DNA of 64,000 nt from the NCBI GenBank assembly GCA_963834365.1, contig CAWIBS010000040.1, positions 124,001 through 188,000 on the forward strand, given 5' to 3'. The DNA is from CAWJAP01 sp963834365 (GTDB taxonomy: Bacteria > Acidobacteriota > Vicinamibacteria > Vicinamibacterales > Vicinamibacteraceae). This document shows positions 55,252 through 64,000 of the stretch, piece after piece. Under the pieces are notes generated by a model that saw only the letters and a list, made by a program, of their open reading frames with translations, did not search any database and was not told where the DNA came from. Position numbers and translations under genes: made by a program. Position 1 is the first letter of the stretch. Every line of letters starts with the position of its first letter.

Positions 55252-57194
55252 GCCCGGCTGGCGCGCCCGGCCCGGCCGACCCGCGCCAGCGCCTCGTCGT
55301 ACACGCGCACGTATTCCTGCGCCGACCGCGTCCACGAATAGTCCCCGGCCATCGCCTGGATCTGCAGCTTCCGCCAGATGTCCGGCTCGAGGTAGACGCG
55401 TAGTGCCCACCGCAAGGTGTTGGCCAGTGCCGCGCCCGACGGCTCCCAGAACTTGAACCCGTTGCCCCGGTACGTGAACGGATCGAAGTTCTCGACCGTG
55501 TCGTCGAGCCCTCCGGTCGCCCGCACCAGCGGCAACGTGCCGTAGCGGAGGCTGTACATCTGGTTGAGGCCGCACGGCTCGAACAGCGACGGCATCAGGA
55601 AGATGTCGCTGCCGGCCTCGAGCAGGTGCGACAAGCGCTCGTCGAACCCGATTCGGACGCCGATGCGATCGGGAAACTGCGTCGCCAGCGTCCGCCACAT
55701 CTGTTCGAAGCGGGGCTCTCCCGTCCCGAGCACGACGAAGCGCGCGCCGAGGTGCGGCAGCTCGCCCGATGCCTGCGCAATCAGGTCGAGCCCCTTCTGC
55801 GCCACCATGCGGGAGACCGTGCCGACGAGCGGGACGGCCAGCGAGGCCTCGTCGTGCGGCAAGCCATAGGCGGCCAGCAACGCCCGCTTGGCCTCGCGCT
55901 TCCCCGACAGGTCGCGGGCGTTGTACGACGCGGGAATGTGCGGATCGGCTGACGGATTCCAGGTCTGGGTATCGACACCGTTCAGGATGCCGACGAGGTC
56001 GGCTCGGCGCGCCGCGAGAATGCCTTCGAAGCCGAACGCGAATTCCGGCGTCAGGATCTCGTCGGCATAGCGACGGCTCACCGTCGTAATCTTCTCGGCG
56101 AAGTTGATGCCGCCCTTCAACAGGCTGATCCCGCCCCAGTACTCGAGCGCGTTCGGCGAGTTGAGCTCCGATCCCAGATCGAGGGCGGGCAGCCACCGGG
56201 CGTCGTACTGGCCCCGATATGCCACGTTGTGGATCGTGAAGACGGAGGGCACTCCGCCGAGGACCGGATCCGTGGCGTAGCGCGTGCGCAGATACACCGG
56301 TGCCAGCCCGCCCTGCCAGTCGTGCGCGTGCACGAGGTCGGGCGTGAATCCAGTGGCAATGGCGGTCTCGAACGCCGCACGCGTGAGGGCGGCGAATCGC
56401 CGGGGATTGTCCGGATGATCCTGTCCCGCAACTTCGTAAAAGCCGTCGCGGTCGAAGAGCTCGGGAATGTCCACGAGCCACACCGATGCGCCGGCCCCCA
56501 AGGCTCGCTCGTAGACCGCGACGTCGTAGCGCTCCGGTCCGATCGTGAGCGACAGCGTCGCGAGCGGATTCCCCTCCACGTCGATCCCGCGATAGCGCGG
56601 CAAGGCGACGACCACACGGTGACCCAGGCCGCCGAGCGCAATCGGCAGCGCCGCCGCAACATCCGCAAGGCCGCCGGTCTTGGCGAACGGCACGGCTTCC
56701 GAAGCCACCATCAGAATCGACAGCCCGGCCTGCTCCGCCGGGCGCGCGCCCTGAATGACCACGCTATCGTGCCCCGACGGCGCGACCGCCGAAGCGACAG
56801 CCGGCTGTCGGCGATCGGCGGCGACCGCTGGACGGGAGGTCACGCGCGGCCGCGTCGAGCGCGAACCGCTGGTTGCAGATGTCGCCTTCCTGGCTCGAGG
56901 CTGCTTGACGTCAGAGTCCTCCGGCGCTGCCTTCGTGGTCGCGGCAGGCCGCCCGGACTTCCGGAGGGGCTTGGCGGGGGCAGAAACGGTTTTTGCAGTG
57001 ACCGTGGCCGCGGCTGGCTCAGCCGCCGCGGTTCCGGGTGAGGGGGATTGGGGAGCCTCGCCTGAGGCGGACTCGCCCGTGGCAGATTCTGGTTTTCGAC
57101 GAGTCTTTCGCGAGGCCGGCGCGCTATCGATGGGGACGACCGGCGGTGCAGATTCGAACTCGGGCGATGATGACGGGGTCTTGCGCTTGGACAT
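55248..57194 (-). CDS. glgA: Glycogen synthase with a long basic Ala/Lys/Pro-rich N-terminal extension
   Basis: The product is 648 residues, about 150 longer than usual. The GT5 catalytic part starts near residue 157 with LSILMVASEAVPFAKTGGLA (ADP-glucose binding KTGGLADV) and contains HAHDWQGGLAPVYLRT, SVFTIHNVAYRG, VGTVSRMVAQKGLDLI and MPSLFEPCGLNQMYSLRYGT. The extension (from MSKRKTPSSSPEF) is rich in Lys, Arg, Ala, Pro, Ser, like histone H1-type tails. ATG 57194 is supported because no later start precedes the extension without losing it, but a shorter protein from an internal start cannot be excluded. It elongates alpha-1,4-glucan from ADP-glucose. Confidence 0.93.
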   Translation of the reverse strand: MSKRKTPSSSPEFESAPPVVPIDSAPASRKTRRKPESATGESASGEAPQSPSPGTAAAEPAAATVTAKTVSAPAKPLRKSGRPAATTKAAPEDSDVKQPRARKATSATSGSRSTRPRVTSRPAVAADRRQPAVASAVAPSGHDSVVIQGARPAEQAGLSILMVASEAVPFAKTGGLADVAAALPIALGGLGHRVVVALPRYRGIDVEGNPLATLSLTIGPERYDVAVYERALGAGASVWLVDIPELFDRDGFYEVAGQDHPDNPRRFAALTRAAFETAIATGFTPDLVHAHDWQGGLAPVYLRTRYATDPVLGGVPSVFTIHNVAYRGQYDARWLPALDLGSELNSPNALEYWGGISLLKGGINFAEKITTVSRRYADEILTPEFAFGFEGILAARRADLVGILNGVDTQTWNPSADPHIPASYNARDLSGKREAKRALLAAYGLPHDEASLAVPLVGTVSRMVAQKGLDLIAQASGELPHLGARFVVLGTGEPRFEQMWRTLATQFPDRIGVRIGFDERLSHLLEAGSDIFLMPSLFEPCGLNQMYSLRYGTLPLVRATGGLDDTVENFDPFTYRGNGFKFWEPSGAALANTLRWALRVYLEPDIWRKLQIQAMAGDYSWTRSAQEYVRVYDEALARVGRAGRASRA

Positions 57195-57418
57195 GAATGA
57201 AACGGACTCTCCGAGGATAATGGCGGGCGATTCCCGGCAACTCACGGGCTGAAGCGTAAACCTTGAGAGTCTACCAGCTGAGGCAAACTCAGGCCCAGGC
57301 TCACCTCTCCGGAGGCTCACACTCGAGCGCTGTTCGACAACCTGCGGCGTTTCCGAGACAATGCGTCCCGCTCGACCCTCGGACCCTCGCCGCCGGGCGG
57401 GTCGCGCCACGCCCACCC

Positions 57419-60157
57419 ATGACTCTGCCAGCCGTTCAGCGCTCGGCCGGCCCCGCGCTCGTTCTCGCGCTCCTGCTCGGCAGCACGGAGGCCGGGGCCC
57501 AGTCGCCCACGGCGATCGTGATCGGCCACGTGCAGGACGTGCAGGGCCTCGGGATTCCGGACGTCACGGTCACGTTTGCCGCAACCGGTCCGTCGCTCGA
57601 GACGCGCACCGACGCGACCGGACGTTTCGTCATGACGGCACTCGCGCCGGGGACTTACGAGATCCGGGCAGGTTCGCCAGGACGCCGATCCGCGCGGCTC
57701 CCGTCAGTTGTCCTGACCCCGGGACTGCGGTCGTACCTCCCAATCACGCTGGACGTCGGGGATCCCGTGGAATGGGCGGAGATCGACCGGACCCGTCTCA
57801 CGCCCCTTGCCGACACCTCGTCAACCACGCTCGGCGCGCTGCTGCTCGCGCATGCGCCATTCGAGCGCCGCCAGGCCATCGAAACGGTCCCGAACTACCT
57901 GCCGGGCGTCGCGCGAGGGTCGGCATTCGGCTCCGCCGCCGGGACCTCGACGGCCCGTCGCGTTGACGGCATCGACGTCAGTGACCCGCTGGATGGAAGT
58001 GTATGGGCCTCGTACATCGCAACGACCGCCCGACAAGTCCACGTGCGCGGCCCCGGCACCGACGCCTCCGAGGGTGGATTCTCGAACAGCATCGTTGACG
58101 TCGTCACCGAAGCCGGCGGCACCCGTCTGTCCGGCATGGTCGATGCCCTGGTCACGACGGACGCGTTGACCGCCGACACCAGTAACGATGCCGAAGGGGG
58201 CTCGAGCCTCCGCGCCGCGAGCGACGACGCGATCATGAGGAGCACCGACCTCTCGGGGATTGCGGGCGGCGCGCTGCAGCGTGACCGGACTCGTCTCACC
58301 GTCGCATTCGGGCTGTCACAGGAACGCCGTGATCCGGGTGGCCCGAGGACCACGCTCGACGAGGCGACGCCCCGCATCCAGAGCCGGCTGTCCTTCACCC
58401 CGGGCAGCGGACAGACGCTCGGCGCCAGCATGTTGATCGAGCGGCGCTCGCTCGAGGGCGTCGCGCGGCCGGACGTCGCCGATCTGGTGGACGACCCGAT
58501 CGCCGACCAGCTCACGGGCACGGCTGTCGGCGCGCGGGTCCATTACCAGCGGCCGTTGCCGCACCGGCTGGCGCTCGAGGCCTCCTACGGCCTGCTCACG
58601 GGTTCGCGACGCCTGGAGCCGGCGGCGATGGTGCCGGGACGGCTCGACGAGGTGGCCGGCAGCTACTCCGGCTCGCAGGGCCTCGTTCAGGACTCGACCC
58701 GCCAGCGCCACGCCGTGAACGCGCGGGTAGCCCGCGACGTCTCCGCCGCCGGACTTCACCTGTTCACCGCTGGCGCGCAGGTCGAGTTCAGTCGAATCGG
58801 TGAAGAGAGCGAGTTCGTCGGCAATCAGTTCTTCATCGACTTCGGCGGTCGTCCGACCCTGGAGGTCGAATGGGAGGGTGATCGCCGTGTCGGCCGATCT
58901 CGCAGCGAATCGATCTACGTCGACGACACGTGGACCCCCGCGCGCAGGCTGACAATCAATGCCGGCGTGCGCGCCGATTTTCTTCACGGCTCGACGCCGG
59001 AGCTCGGCGAGGTCTACAGCGCGACCGCGGTCCAGCCGCGAACGAGTGTGGCGCTGGATCTCTTCGGCAGCGGACGCACGATCGTGCGCGCGAGCTACGG
59101 CGTCTTCGCCGATCCTCTCCTGTTCACCCACTACGACCGCGCCACGCCCGGCGCCTCGCCGCTCGTCACCTTCGAGCTGCTGGCCAACGGCGGCCGCCGC
59201 GAAGTCGAACGTGTCGTCACCCCCATCTACGCGGTTGATGACGCCCTGCGGCATCCGTCCACTCTCGAGACGTCATTCGGTCTGGAGCACGCGCTCACGC
59301 GTCACGCGCGGGTGGGAGCCTCTGCGGTCTTCCGCGATGTCCGCGACGTCGTGGACGCTCACTTCCCGGCCGCGCGCTGGGTAGGCCTGTCACGGCCCGG
59401 CCTCGACAACCGGCCGATCACGGTCTATCGCTGGGTCAACCGCCTCGCCTCGGAGGGGAGCGGAATCATCGGCAACGTCGACGGCATCACCTATCTCGCG
59501 CCCAACGGCTCGACGCTGGGCATTGCGGAAGCCAGCCGCGAGTCGAGGGTTCTCACCGTGCACGGTCGGCTGGACGATGAACAGCAGCGATGGAGTGTCC
59601 TGGGCGGAGTGAGCCTGGCAGCGATCCGCGGCACCCTCGACAATGCGTTCGCGTCCGGACTGGGGCACAGCTCGCAGTTCGAGTCAGCCTCGGTGGCGCT
59701 CGTCAACGTGGACGGCCGCGCCTCGCAGACGCCAGAGCGCGAGTACACCGTCCTCGCGACGACGCGGCTGCCGTGGGTGCAGGCGCGGGTCAGCGCGGCG
59801 TACGTGGGCCAGGACGGGATCTACTACAGCGCCGTCCGGCAGTTCAGCAGCGAGACGCTGGACTTTCCGATCGCCGACGCCGGGCGCCGGGTGCTGCTCG
59901 AGCCGCGCGGGGAGCGCGCGCTCCCGATGGATCATCGTCTCGACTTGCGCGCCGAGTATGCCTTTGGCCTCGGGGCCAGTCGCCGCGTCACGGCGTACGT
60001 GGACATCACCAACCTGCTCAACCGGGCCACGGTGCTGCGGGTCGAGGAGCGCTACCCGTTCGCCGCCGCGGGGGGCGTGAGGGTCGTGGGCTTCGAGGCG
60101 CCGCTCGTGGTGCACGCCCCTCGACAGATCCTGGTTGGCGGGCGGGTGGCGTTTTGA
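57419..60157 (+). CDS. TonB-dependent receptor-like protein with carboxypeptidase-regulatory-like N-terminal domain
   Basis: About 912 residues. A signal peptide (residues about 9-27, ending TEAGAQ) precedes a carboxypeptidase-regulatory-like beta-sandwich (residues 30-110: GHVQDVQGLGIPDVTVTFAA, ALAPGTYEIRAGSPG). A plug-like region follows (RVDGIDVSDPLDGSVW, SIVDVVTEAGG), then a long beta-barrel ending in LVGGRVAF with terminal Phe. This Oar-like layout is abundant in Acidobacteriota and Bacteroidota. Uptake or adhesion at the outer membrane is expected; substrate unknown. ATG 57419 is chosen for the signal peptide. Confidence 0.87.
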   Translation: MTLPAVQRSAGPALVLALLLGSTEAGAQSPTAIVIGHVQDVQGLGIPDVTVTFAATGPSLETRTDATGRFVMTALAPGTYEIRAGSPGRRSARLPSVVLTPGLRSYLPITLDVGDPVEWAEIDRTRLTPLADTSSTTLGALLLAHAPFERRQAIETVPNYLPGVARGSAFGSAAGTSTARRVDGIDVSDPLDGSVWASYIATTARQVHVRGPGTDASEGGFSNSIVDVVTEAGGTRLSGMVDALVTTDALTADTSNDAEGGSSLRAASDDAIMRSTDLSGIAGGALQRDRTRLTVAFGLSQERRDPGGPRTTLDEATPRIQSRLSFTPGSGQTLGASMLIERRSLEGVARPDVADLVDDPIADQLTGTAVGARVHYQRPLPHRLALEASYGLLTGSRRLEPAAMVPGRLDEVAGSYSGSQGLVQDSTRQRHAVNARVARDVSAAGLHLFTAGAQVEFSRIGEESEFVGNQFFIDFGGRPTLEVEWEGDRRVGRSRSESIYVDDTWTPARRLTINAGVRADFLHGSTPELGEVYSATAVQPRTSVALDLFGSGRTIVRASYGVFADPLLFTHYDRATPGASPLVTFELLANGGRREVERVVTPIYAVDDALRHPSTLETSFGLEHALTRHARVGASAVFRDVRDVVDAHFPAARWVGLSRPGLDNRPITVYRWVNRLASEGSGIIGNVDGITYLAPNGSTLGIAEASRESRVLTVHGRLDDEQQRWSVLGGVSLAAIRGTLDNAFASGLGHSSQFESASVALVNVDGRASQTPEREYTVLATTRLPWVQARVSAAYVGQDGIYYSAVRQFSSETLDFPIADAGRRVLLEPRGERALPMDHRLDLRAEYAFGLGASRRVTAYVDITNLLNRATVLRVEERYPFAAAGGVRVVGFEAPLVVHAPRQILVGGRVAF

Positions 60158-60167
60158 ACGGAGGAGA

Positions 60168-61016
60168 TCAGAGATACCCGAGCTGCTGTGCGGCGGCATC
60201 GAGCGGGAGCGTGGCCACCGTGTCCACGCCCAACATCACCGGCCGCGATGCGCGCGATTCGTCGAAGCCCTTGAGATACCGGCGGCAGCCGTCACACGTA
60301 TCGACGCGATAGACACGCGTGCCGCTCGAGAACGATCGGCGCTCCGCGTCGTGGTCTTCGCAGAACGGGCACTCGCCCGTGGCAAACGCCCACTGCCCGC
60401 AGCAGCGGCTGCAGACGAGCCGTCGGCCATCGGCGTTCCACACGGAGAAATCCGGTTCTCCTCCACATACCGGGCACAACCGACGCTGCCAGGCCGTGGC
60501 ATCGTGGCGCAGCAGCATCGCCGACGCGGCCGGCGCCAGAAACGGCCGCAGCCCGAGCAGGCAGGCCTGAGCCTGTCCGGCCGACAAGCCCGCCGCCGCG
60601 CTCTGGTGAACGGGCAGCACGTCGTCGTACCACTGCCGAAGCATCGGGACGAGGCGATCGGCGTCGCGGACGATGGTGAGCAGCGCGTCGGCATCGGCTG
60701 CGTCGATCATCTCGAAACGCTGCAGCAACACGGTCGCCTCGCGCAGGACACGCCGGAGGTCGCTCCAGTCGATGGCGAGATCGTCGAACTCCACGAGGCG
60801 GAGGCCGGCGGCGAGACGTTGCGCGAGCAGCCCGTCCTTGCCCAGTGTGCGCGGCAGCATCACGCGGGTACGCACGGACCGATCGACGTCGAGCAGCGCC
60901 AGATGGAAATCGACCGCAGCCCCCAGGTGAGGGGACGATGCCTTCAGCCGGCGGAGCTCCGCCGCTTCGCGCGATTCCGGGCGCGCTGCGGGGCTGCCGG
61001 GCGGGGACGTGTGCAC
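60168..61016 (-). CDS. FdhE-like formate dehydrogenase accessory protein
   Basis: About 282 residues. The C-terminal rubredoxin-like zinc/iron knuckles are seen as CPVCGGEPDFSVW, LVCSRCCGQWAF, ECPFCEDHD and DTCDGCRRYLKGFD, the four pairs expected for FdhE. The helical N-terminal half is less conserved. FdhE binds the Tat-exported formate dehydrogenase during maturation. No formate dehydrogenase gene is in the window. The start is uncertain: GTG 61016 is proposed because similarity does not extend upstream, but no good ribosome site is seen. Convergent with the TonB-type receptor, 10 nt apart. Confidence 0.8.
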   Translation of the reverse strand: MHTSPPGSPAARPESREAAELRRLKASSPHLGAAVDFHLALLDVDRSVRTRVMLPRTLGKDGLLAQRLAAGLRLVEFDDLAIDWSDLRRVLREATVLLQRFEMIDAADADALLTIVRDADRLVPMLRQWYDDVLPVHQSAAAGLSAGQAQACLLGLRPFLAPAASAMLLRHDATAWQRRLCPVCGGEPDFSVWNADGRRLVCSRCCGQWAFATGECPFCEDHDAERRSFSSGTRVYRVDTCDGCRRYLKGFDESRASRPVMLGVDTVATLPLDAAAQQLGYL

Positions 61017-61077
61017 AGGGTGGAGGCTCGAGCGCGTCGGGATCGGTGAAAGGACCCCGGGGCGCGAGCCTGAATCG

Positions 61078-62168
61078 TCAGCGCGGGATCTCGTCCTGAG
61101 GCTTGGGTGCGTCGGGGACGAGCAACGCCCTCGTCCGATCAGAGAGCCAGTTGAACAGGTGCTTCGTCTCCATGAAGCGGCCGGCGTTCGACTGCGCGCC
61201 GAGGACGACGACCGCGACCGGGTCGCCATGCGGAAGCTGGAGGAGCGTGGCGAGACAGTAGCCGGCCTTTCGGATGAAGCCCGTCTTGCCGCCACGGACC
61301 TGCACGTCGCCGCCAACCAGCTTGTTCGTGTTGTTGACGCGTGATGGTGCGGCGATTGGTGACGATCGTCTCGTCACTCTTGCGCATGATGCTCGCGATG
61401 CGCTCGTCGCCCGCAGCGAACGAGATGAGCCGCGCCATGTCGAACGCCGACGAGACGTTGCTGTCGAGCAGACCTGACGGGTCGGAGTAATGCGTCTGCT
61501 CGAGTCCGAGCTCGCGCGCCTTCACGTTCATTCGCTCGATGAATCCGGTCGTAGCCGAAGGGCGAGACGCGTGCGAGCGCGCGCGCCGCCGCGTTGTCGG
61601 AGCCGATGAGCAGCAGGTTCAGCAGGTCGTTCGGCGTCACCTGGTCCCGCGACCGGAGATACGTCGTCGAAGCGGCGCGGGTGTCCACGGGCAGAATCTG
61701 AATGGGCGTGCCGAGATCGCTCGCGTGCTCGAGGAACACCACCGCGGTCATGACCTTGGTGATGCTCGCGATCGAGCGCGAGTTCTGCGCATTCTCTTCC
61801 CAGAGGATCTCGTGCGTGACCGGGTTGTAGATGATGGCGGCTTCGGCGCGGATGTCCGGCACCAGATCGCCATTCAACCCGGGCTTGAAGCGCGGCGTCT
61901 GCAGCTCCACCATCGCGCGTGCGTAGGCGGCTGCGCGGGCTCGTGCCACTCGCATGCGCCGTGCGCTGGCGCGGCGCGAGGAGTAACTCGTACGCTTCCG
62001 GAGCTTGGCGCGGTTCGTGCTCGTGCTGACAGTCGACGACTTGCGGACCCCGGTCTTTGCCCGCTGGCCGGTCGCCGCCTCGACGGTGACGACCATCGGC
62101 GCCGCAACGGCCAAACTCAGCACGAGGGCACTGAGCCGTGAAAGAGACCGCAACCGGAATCGGAACAT
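61078..62168 (-). CDS. D-alanyl-D-alanine carboxypeptidase (PBP5/7-like), two frameshifts
   Basis: About 363 residues after repair, with all three active-site motifs of the S11 family: SITK in NSRSIASITKVMTAV, SDN in LLLIGSDNAAARAL and KTG in VQVRGGKTGFIRKAGYC. Shifts occur near 61544 (after SPFGYDR; continuing IERMNVKARELGLEQTHYSD) and near 61345 (before NNTNKLVGGDVQVRGG). After the signal peptide (about residues 10-31) there is an unusual basic stretch of some 50 residues rich in Arg, Ser and Thr before the catalytic domain. It trims peptidoglycan stem peptides in the periplasm. ATG 62168 is preceded by GAGAAGTGACG. Confidence 0.92.
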
Positions 62169-62207
62169 CGTCACTTCTCGAGTCTCATCTCTACGAGGGA
62201 TATCGGC

Positions 62208-62235
62208 ATTGTAGCAGAGAATCTTTACTCCGCAA
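62208..62235 (-). promoter_or_regulatory. Candidate sigma-70 promoter of the D,D-carboxypeptidase gene
   Basis: On the reverse strand TTGCGG (62235-62230), a 16-nt spacer and TACAAT (62213-62208) lie 40 nt upstream of ATG 62168. The -10 element matches 5 of 6 consensus positions. Confidence 0.55.
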
Positions 62236-62850
62236 CCACTTAGCGTCTGAAAAGGCCCGCTGCTGACCTTCTCCTGATGGCATCCCCGAGCTGACGGTGG
62301 ACCGACATGTTTTGGTTCACCGCCGCCGCGCCCCGCGCGCCTTACCGTAGATAACGGACGAGCGACGGTGGATCGAACGACGGCGCCCGCCACTGTTCAT
62401 CGCCTGGCAACTGGCGGAATTCTTGCCAGTGCCCGCGTCGAGCACGACGGGCCCGCGATTTGGAGCCCGGAAACCGCGCGGGCCGAGCCGCCGCGACCCT
62501 CGTCAGCCGCGGCGCCGCCAACTCGCGCACCGGAGTCCATGAGATGGGTGACATTCCTCTCGATTCCGCGGTCACTAGTTGTGAGCGCCCAATCCAAGAT
62601 TCCGAGCCGCGGATCCAATATCAGTGACTCTGATGTGGTACGGGAACGACGTGCGTTCGTCACACCGCGCGATTACGTTGATTCTGGTGTGTGATTCGAA
62701 CGAGCACCGACGCGCCACGGGCTGCGGATGGACGCGATGAGGACGGATCAGAACTTGCTGTGTCGTACACGCAGTTCGGCGTTTCCTGGGGCGAGTCATT
62801 CGCGAGGCGTCGGGAGCCACTGTCGGGTGTCCGACTGTGAGGGTACGGTC
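62236..62850. other. Stretch without a supported gene
   Basis: Over about 600 bases I see no reading frame with a recognisable domain, a credible ribosome site or the strong third-position GC bias of neighbouring genes. Short frames exist on both strands but their translations are low-complexity or Arg-rich shadows. No tRNA, terminator or repeat could be recognised. It may be a decayed gene or a long promoter region between the carboxypeptidase gene and the downstream genes. Confidence 0.5.
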
Positions 62851-63210
62851 ATGAGTGTCGTCAGGCTACTGGGATTCGCCACTCTGGGCTGCGGGTGCGT
62901 GGTGGGACGCTACCGCGAAGTCGAGACGAGCCGAGAAGTCGCCTACGTCGAAGAGAAGGGCCAGGGGTGCGACATCGCACCTGCATCGCCGAAACCACAC
63001 GATTTCCGCGGCGCACGTGCCCGGGTCCTTCCCGCTGCTGCAGGCCCAGGCCTGAGCCTGCCCGCCCAGCCCGTGGCGCCGGCTCGCGCACGAGCGCGCG
63101 GTCGCCGACGCTGCCGGCGTGGGTCCGTGCTTGACAGCGCGCGCGCGCTGCGGGAACGTGACGCTGAATGCCGCGTTCGCCACGCCTGCCCGCGCCGTTC
63201 GCGTCCCTGA
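62851..63210 (+). CDS. Doubtful small hypothetical protein
   Basis: ATG 62851 begins a frame whose first 45 residues look protein-like: a short hydrophobic start with LLGFATLGCGCVVG (lipobox-like LGCGC) and then RYREVETSREVAYVEEKGQG. After about residue 50 the translation turns into Arg/Ala/Pro-rich sequence typical of a wrong frame, and it runs over the start of the methyltransferase gene, so a frameshift near 62975-63000 or a chance frame are both possible. No family is recognised. Confidence 0.25.
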   Translation: MSVVRLLGFATLGCGCVVGRYREVETSREVAYVEEKGQGCDIAPASPKPHDFRGARARVLPAAAGPGLSLPAQPVAPARARARGRRRCRRGSVLDSARALRERDAECRVRHACPRRSRP

Positions 63211-64000
63211 CCACCCCCCGCGCCACCCTGACGTTCTACCAGGGTGACTGTCTCGCGATCGTCCCGGGGCTGACCCGCGGATCGGTCGACGCGGTCGTCA
63301 CGTCACCGCCGTACAACCTGGGGGTTCGCTACCGCACGTACGAAGACACGTTGCCGCGGGCCGACTACCTCGCGTGGACGCGGCGCTGGGTGAGGACGCG
63401 TGGCACGCGCGCTCCATCCCGACGGCTCGCTGTTCCTCAACGTCGGCGCCAAGCCGACCGACCCCTGGGCCGCCATGGACGTGGCGCAGGCCGCACGGCG
63501 CCATCTCACGCTGCAGAACACGCTCCACTGGATCAAGTCGATCGCGATCGATCGGGAGACGGTGGGCGGCGCCACGGGATTGCGGCGGGACCTGGCGATC
63601 GGGCACTACAAGCCCATCAACAGCCGCCGGTTCGTCAACGACTGCCACGAGTTCGTCTTCCACTTCACCCACGAGGGGACGACCGCGCTCGAGCGCGAGG
63701 CGGTGGGCGTGCCCTATCAGGACAAGTCGAACGTCAAGCGGTGGCGGGCGGCCGCGCGGGACCTGCGCTGCCGCGGCAACGCCTGGTTCATGCCGTACGA
63801 CACGATCAAGAGCCGGGATCGCGATCGCCCGCATCCGGCCACGTTCCCGCCGCGCCTGCCTGAGCAGTGCCTTCTCCTTCACGGCGCCGACCGCCTGCGG
63901 CTCGTCCTCGACCCGTTCGCCGGCCTGGGCGCCACGGCGGTGGCGTGCGCGCGGCTCGGGGTCAACTTCATCGGGATCGATCTCGACGAGGTCTATCTCA
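63168..64000 (+). CDS. Site-specific DNA methyltransferase (N4/N6, beta-type order), 3' truncated and frameshifted
   Basis: The gene runs off the window. The N-terminal part has TFYQGDCLAIVPGLTRGSVD and the catalytic motif IV TSPPYN in DAVVTSPPYNLGVRYRTYED. A one-base shift near 63395 moves to the frame with ALHPDGSLFLNVGAKPTDPW, LHWIKSIAIDRETVGG and the SAM-binding motif I DPFAGLGATAVACARLGVNF close to the cut end. Motif IV before motif I is the beta-class order of N6-adenine/N4-cytosine methyltransferases. No restriction endonuclease gene is visible on the upstream side, so orphan or restriction-modification status is open. Confidence 0.9.

Noticed and set aside
57250..57310. tRNA-like D-arm (CTCAGCTGGTAGA on the reverse strand)
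   Set aside because: The 13-nt match to a D-arm is not accompanied by a T-arm, pairing acceptor stem or anticodon stem.
62368..62820. Small genes on either strand in the gene-poor stretch
   Set aside because: Translations are low-complexity, overlap on opposite strands, and lack ribosome sites or recognisable motifs.

Overview
The window is GC-rich (roughly two-thirds G+C), densely coded on both strands and chromosomal in character; I see no phage, plasmid, insertion-sequence or CRISPR features. Gene style suggests an Acidobacteriota member, most like Vicinamibacteria: a serine/threonine kinase with a TPR tail, a TonB-type receptor with an N-terminal carboxypeptidase-regulatory-like domain, a DUF3300/DUF2950 pair, a large pyruvate:ferredoxin oxidoreductase and a porin-cytochrome conduit. 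The taxonomic call is inference; no rRNA is present.

Layout. 1-8.9 kb: tail of a DUF3300-like protein, DUF2950 protein, phosphotransacetylase (reverse), then an Fe-S/FAD NADPH oxidoreductase, NifJ-type pyruvate:ferredoxin oxidoreductase and a dihydroorotate-dehydrogenase-like flavoprotein in one run. 8.9-12 kb: AspT/YidE-type transporter and glucose-6-phosphate dehydrogenase. 12-17.2 kb: four-gene extracellular electron transfer set (decaheme cytochrome, MtrB/PioB outer-membrane barrel, monoheme cytochrome, NapC/NirT-type membrane multiheme). 17.2-24 kb: secreted protein, tRNA-Pro, MerR regulator, Ser/Thr kinase, Der GTPase, HU/IHF protein, M50 protease. 24-34.3 kb: a reverse-strand run ugd-galE-msbA-yicC-gmk-rpoZ-coaBC-udg-priA. 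34.5-41.2 kb: forward exopolysaccharide run of four glycosyltransferases, a polyprenyl-phosphate sugar transferase and a UDP-glucuronate decarboxylase; with ugd this gives a route to UDP-xylose. 41.2-45.1 kb: overlapping reverse run sua5/hflX-TPR lipoprotein-pgsA. 45.5-51.4 kb: MFS transporter, glpX, acyl-CoA dehydrogenase, SAM hydrolase, methyltransferase, bactofilin. 51.6-57.2 kb: cysteine desulfurase and mnmA (tRNA thiolation), trxB/trxA and glgA. 57.4-64 kb: TonB-type receptor, FdhE-like protein, D,D-carboxypeptidase, a gene-poor stretch, and a DNA methyltransferase cut by the window end.

Metabolic logic: pyruvate oxidised by NifJ yields acetyl-CoA and low-potential electrons; Pta could convert acetyl-CoA to acetyl phosphate; the GltD-like protein could exchange electrons between ferredoxin and NAD(P)H; the multiheme set could export quinol electrons across both membranes.

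A dominant technical feature is sequence quality: at least fifteen otherwise conserved genes or gene halves are broken by single-base indels that leave all family motifs intact when the frame is restored. I read these as residual assembly errors, not real pseudogenes, and merged the pieces into single CDS entries with the shift position stated.
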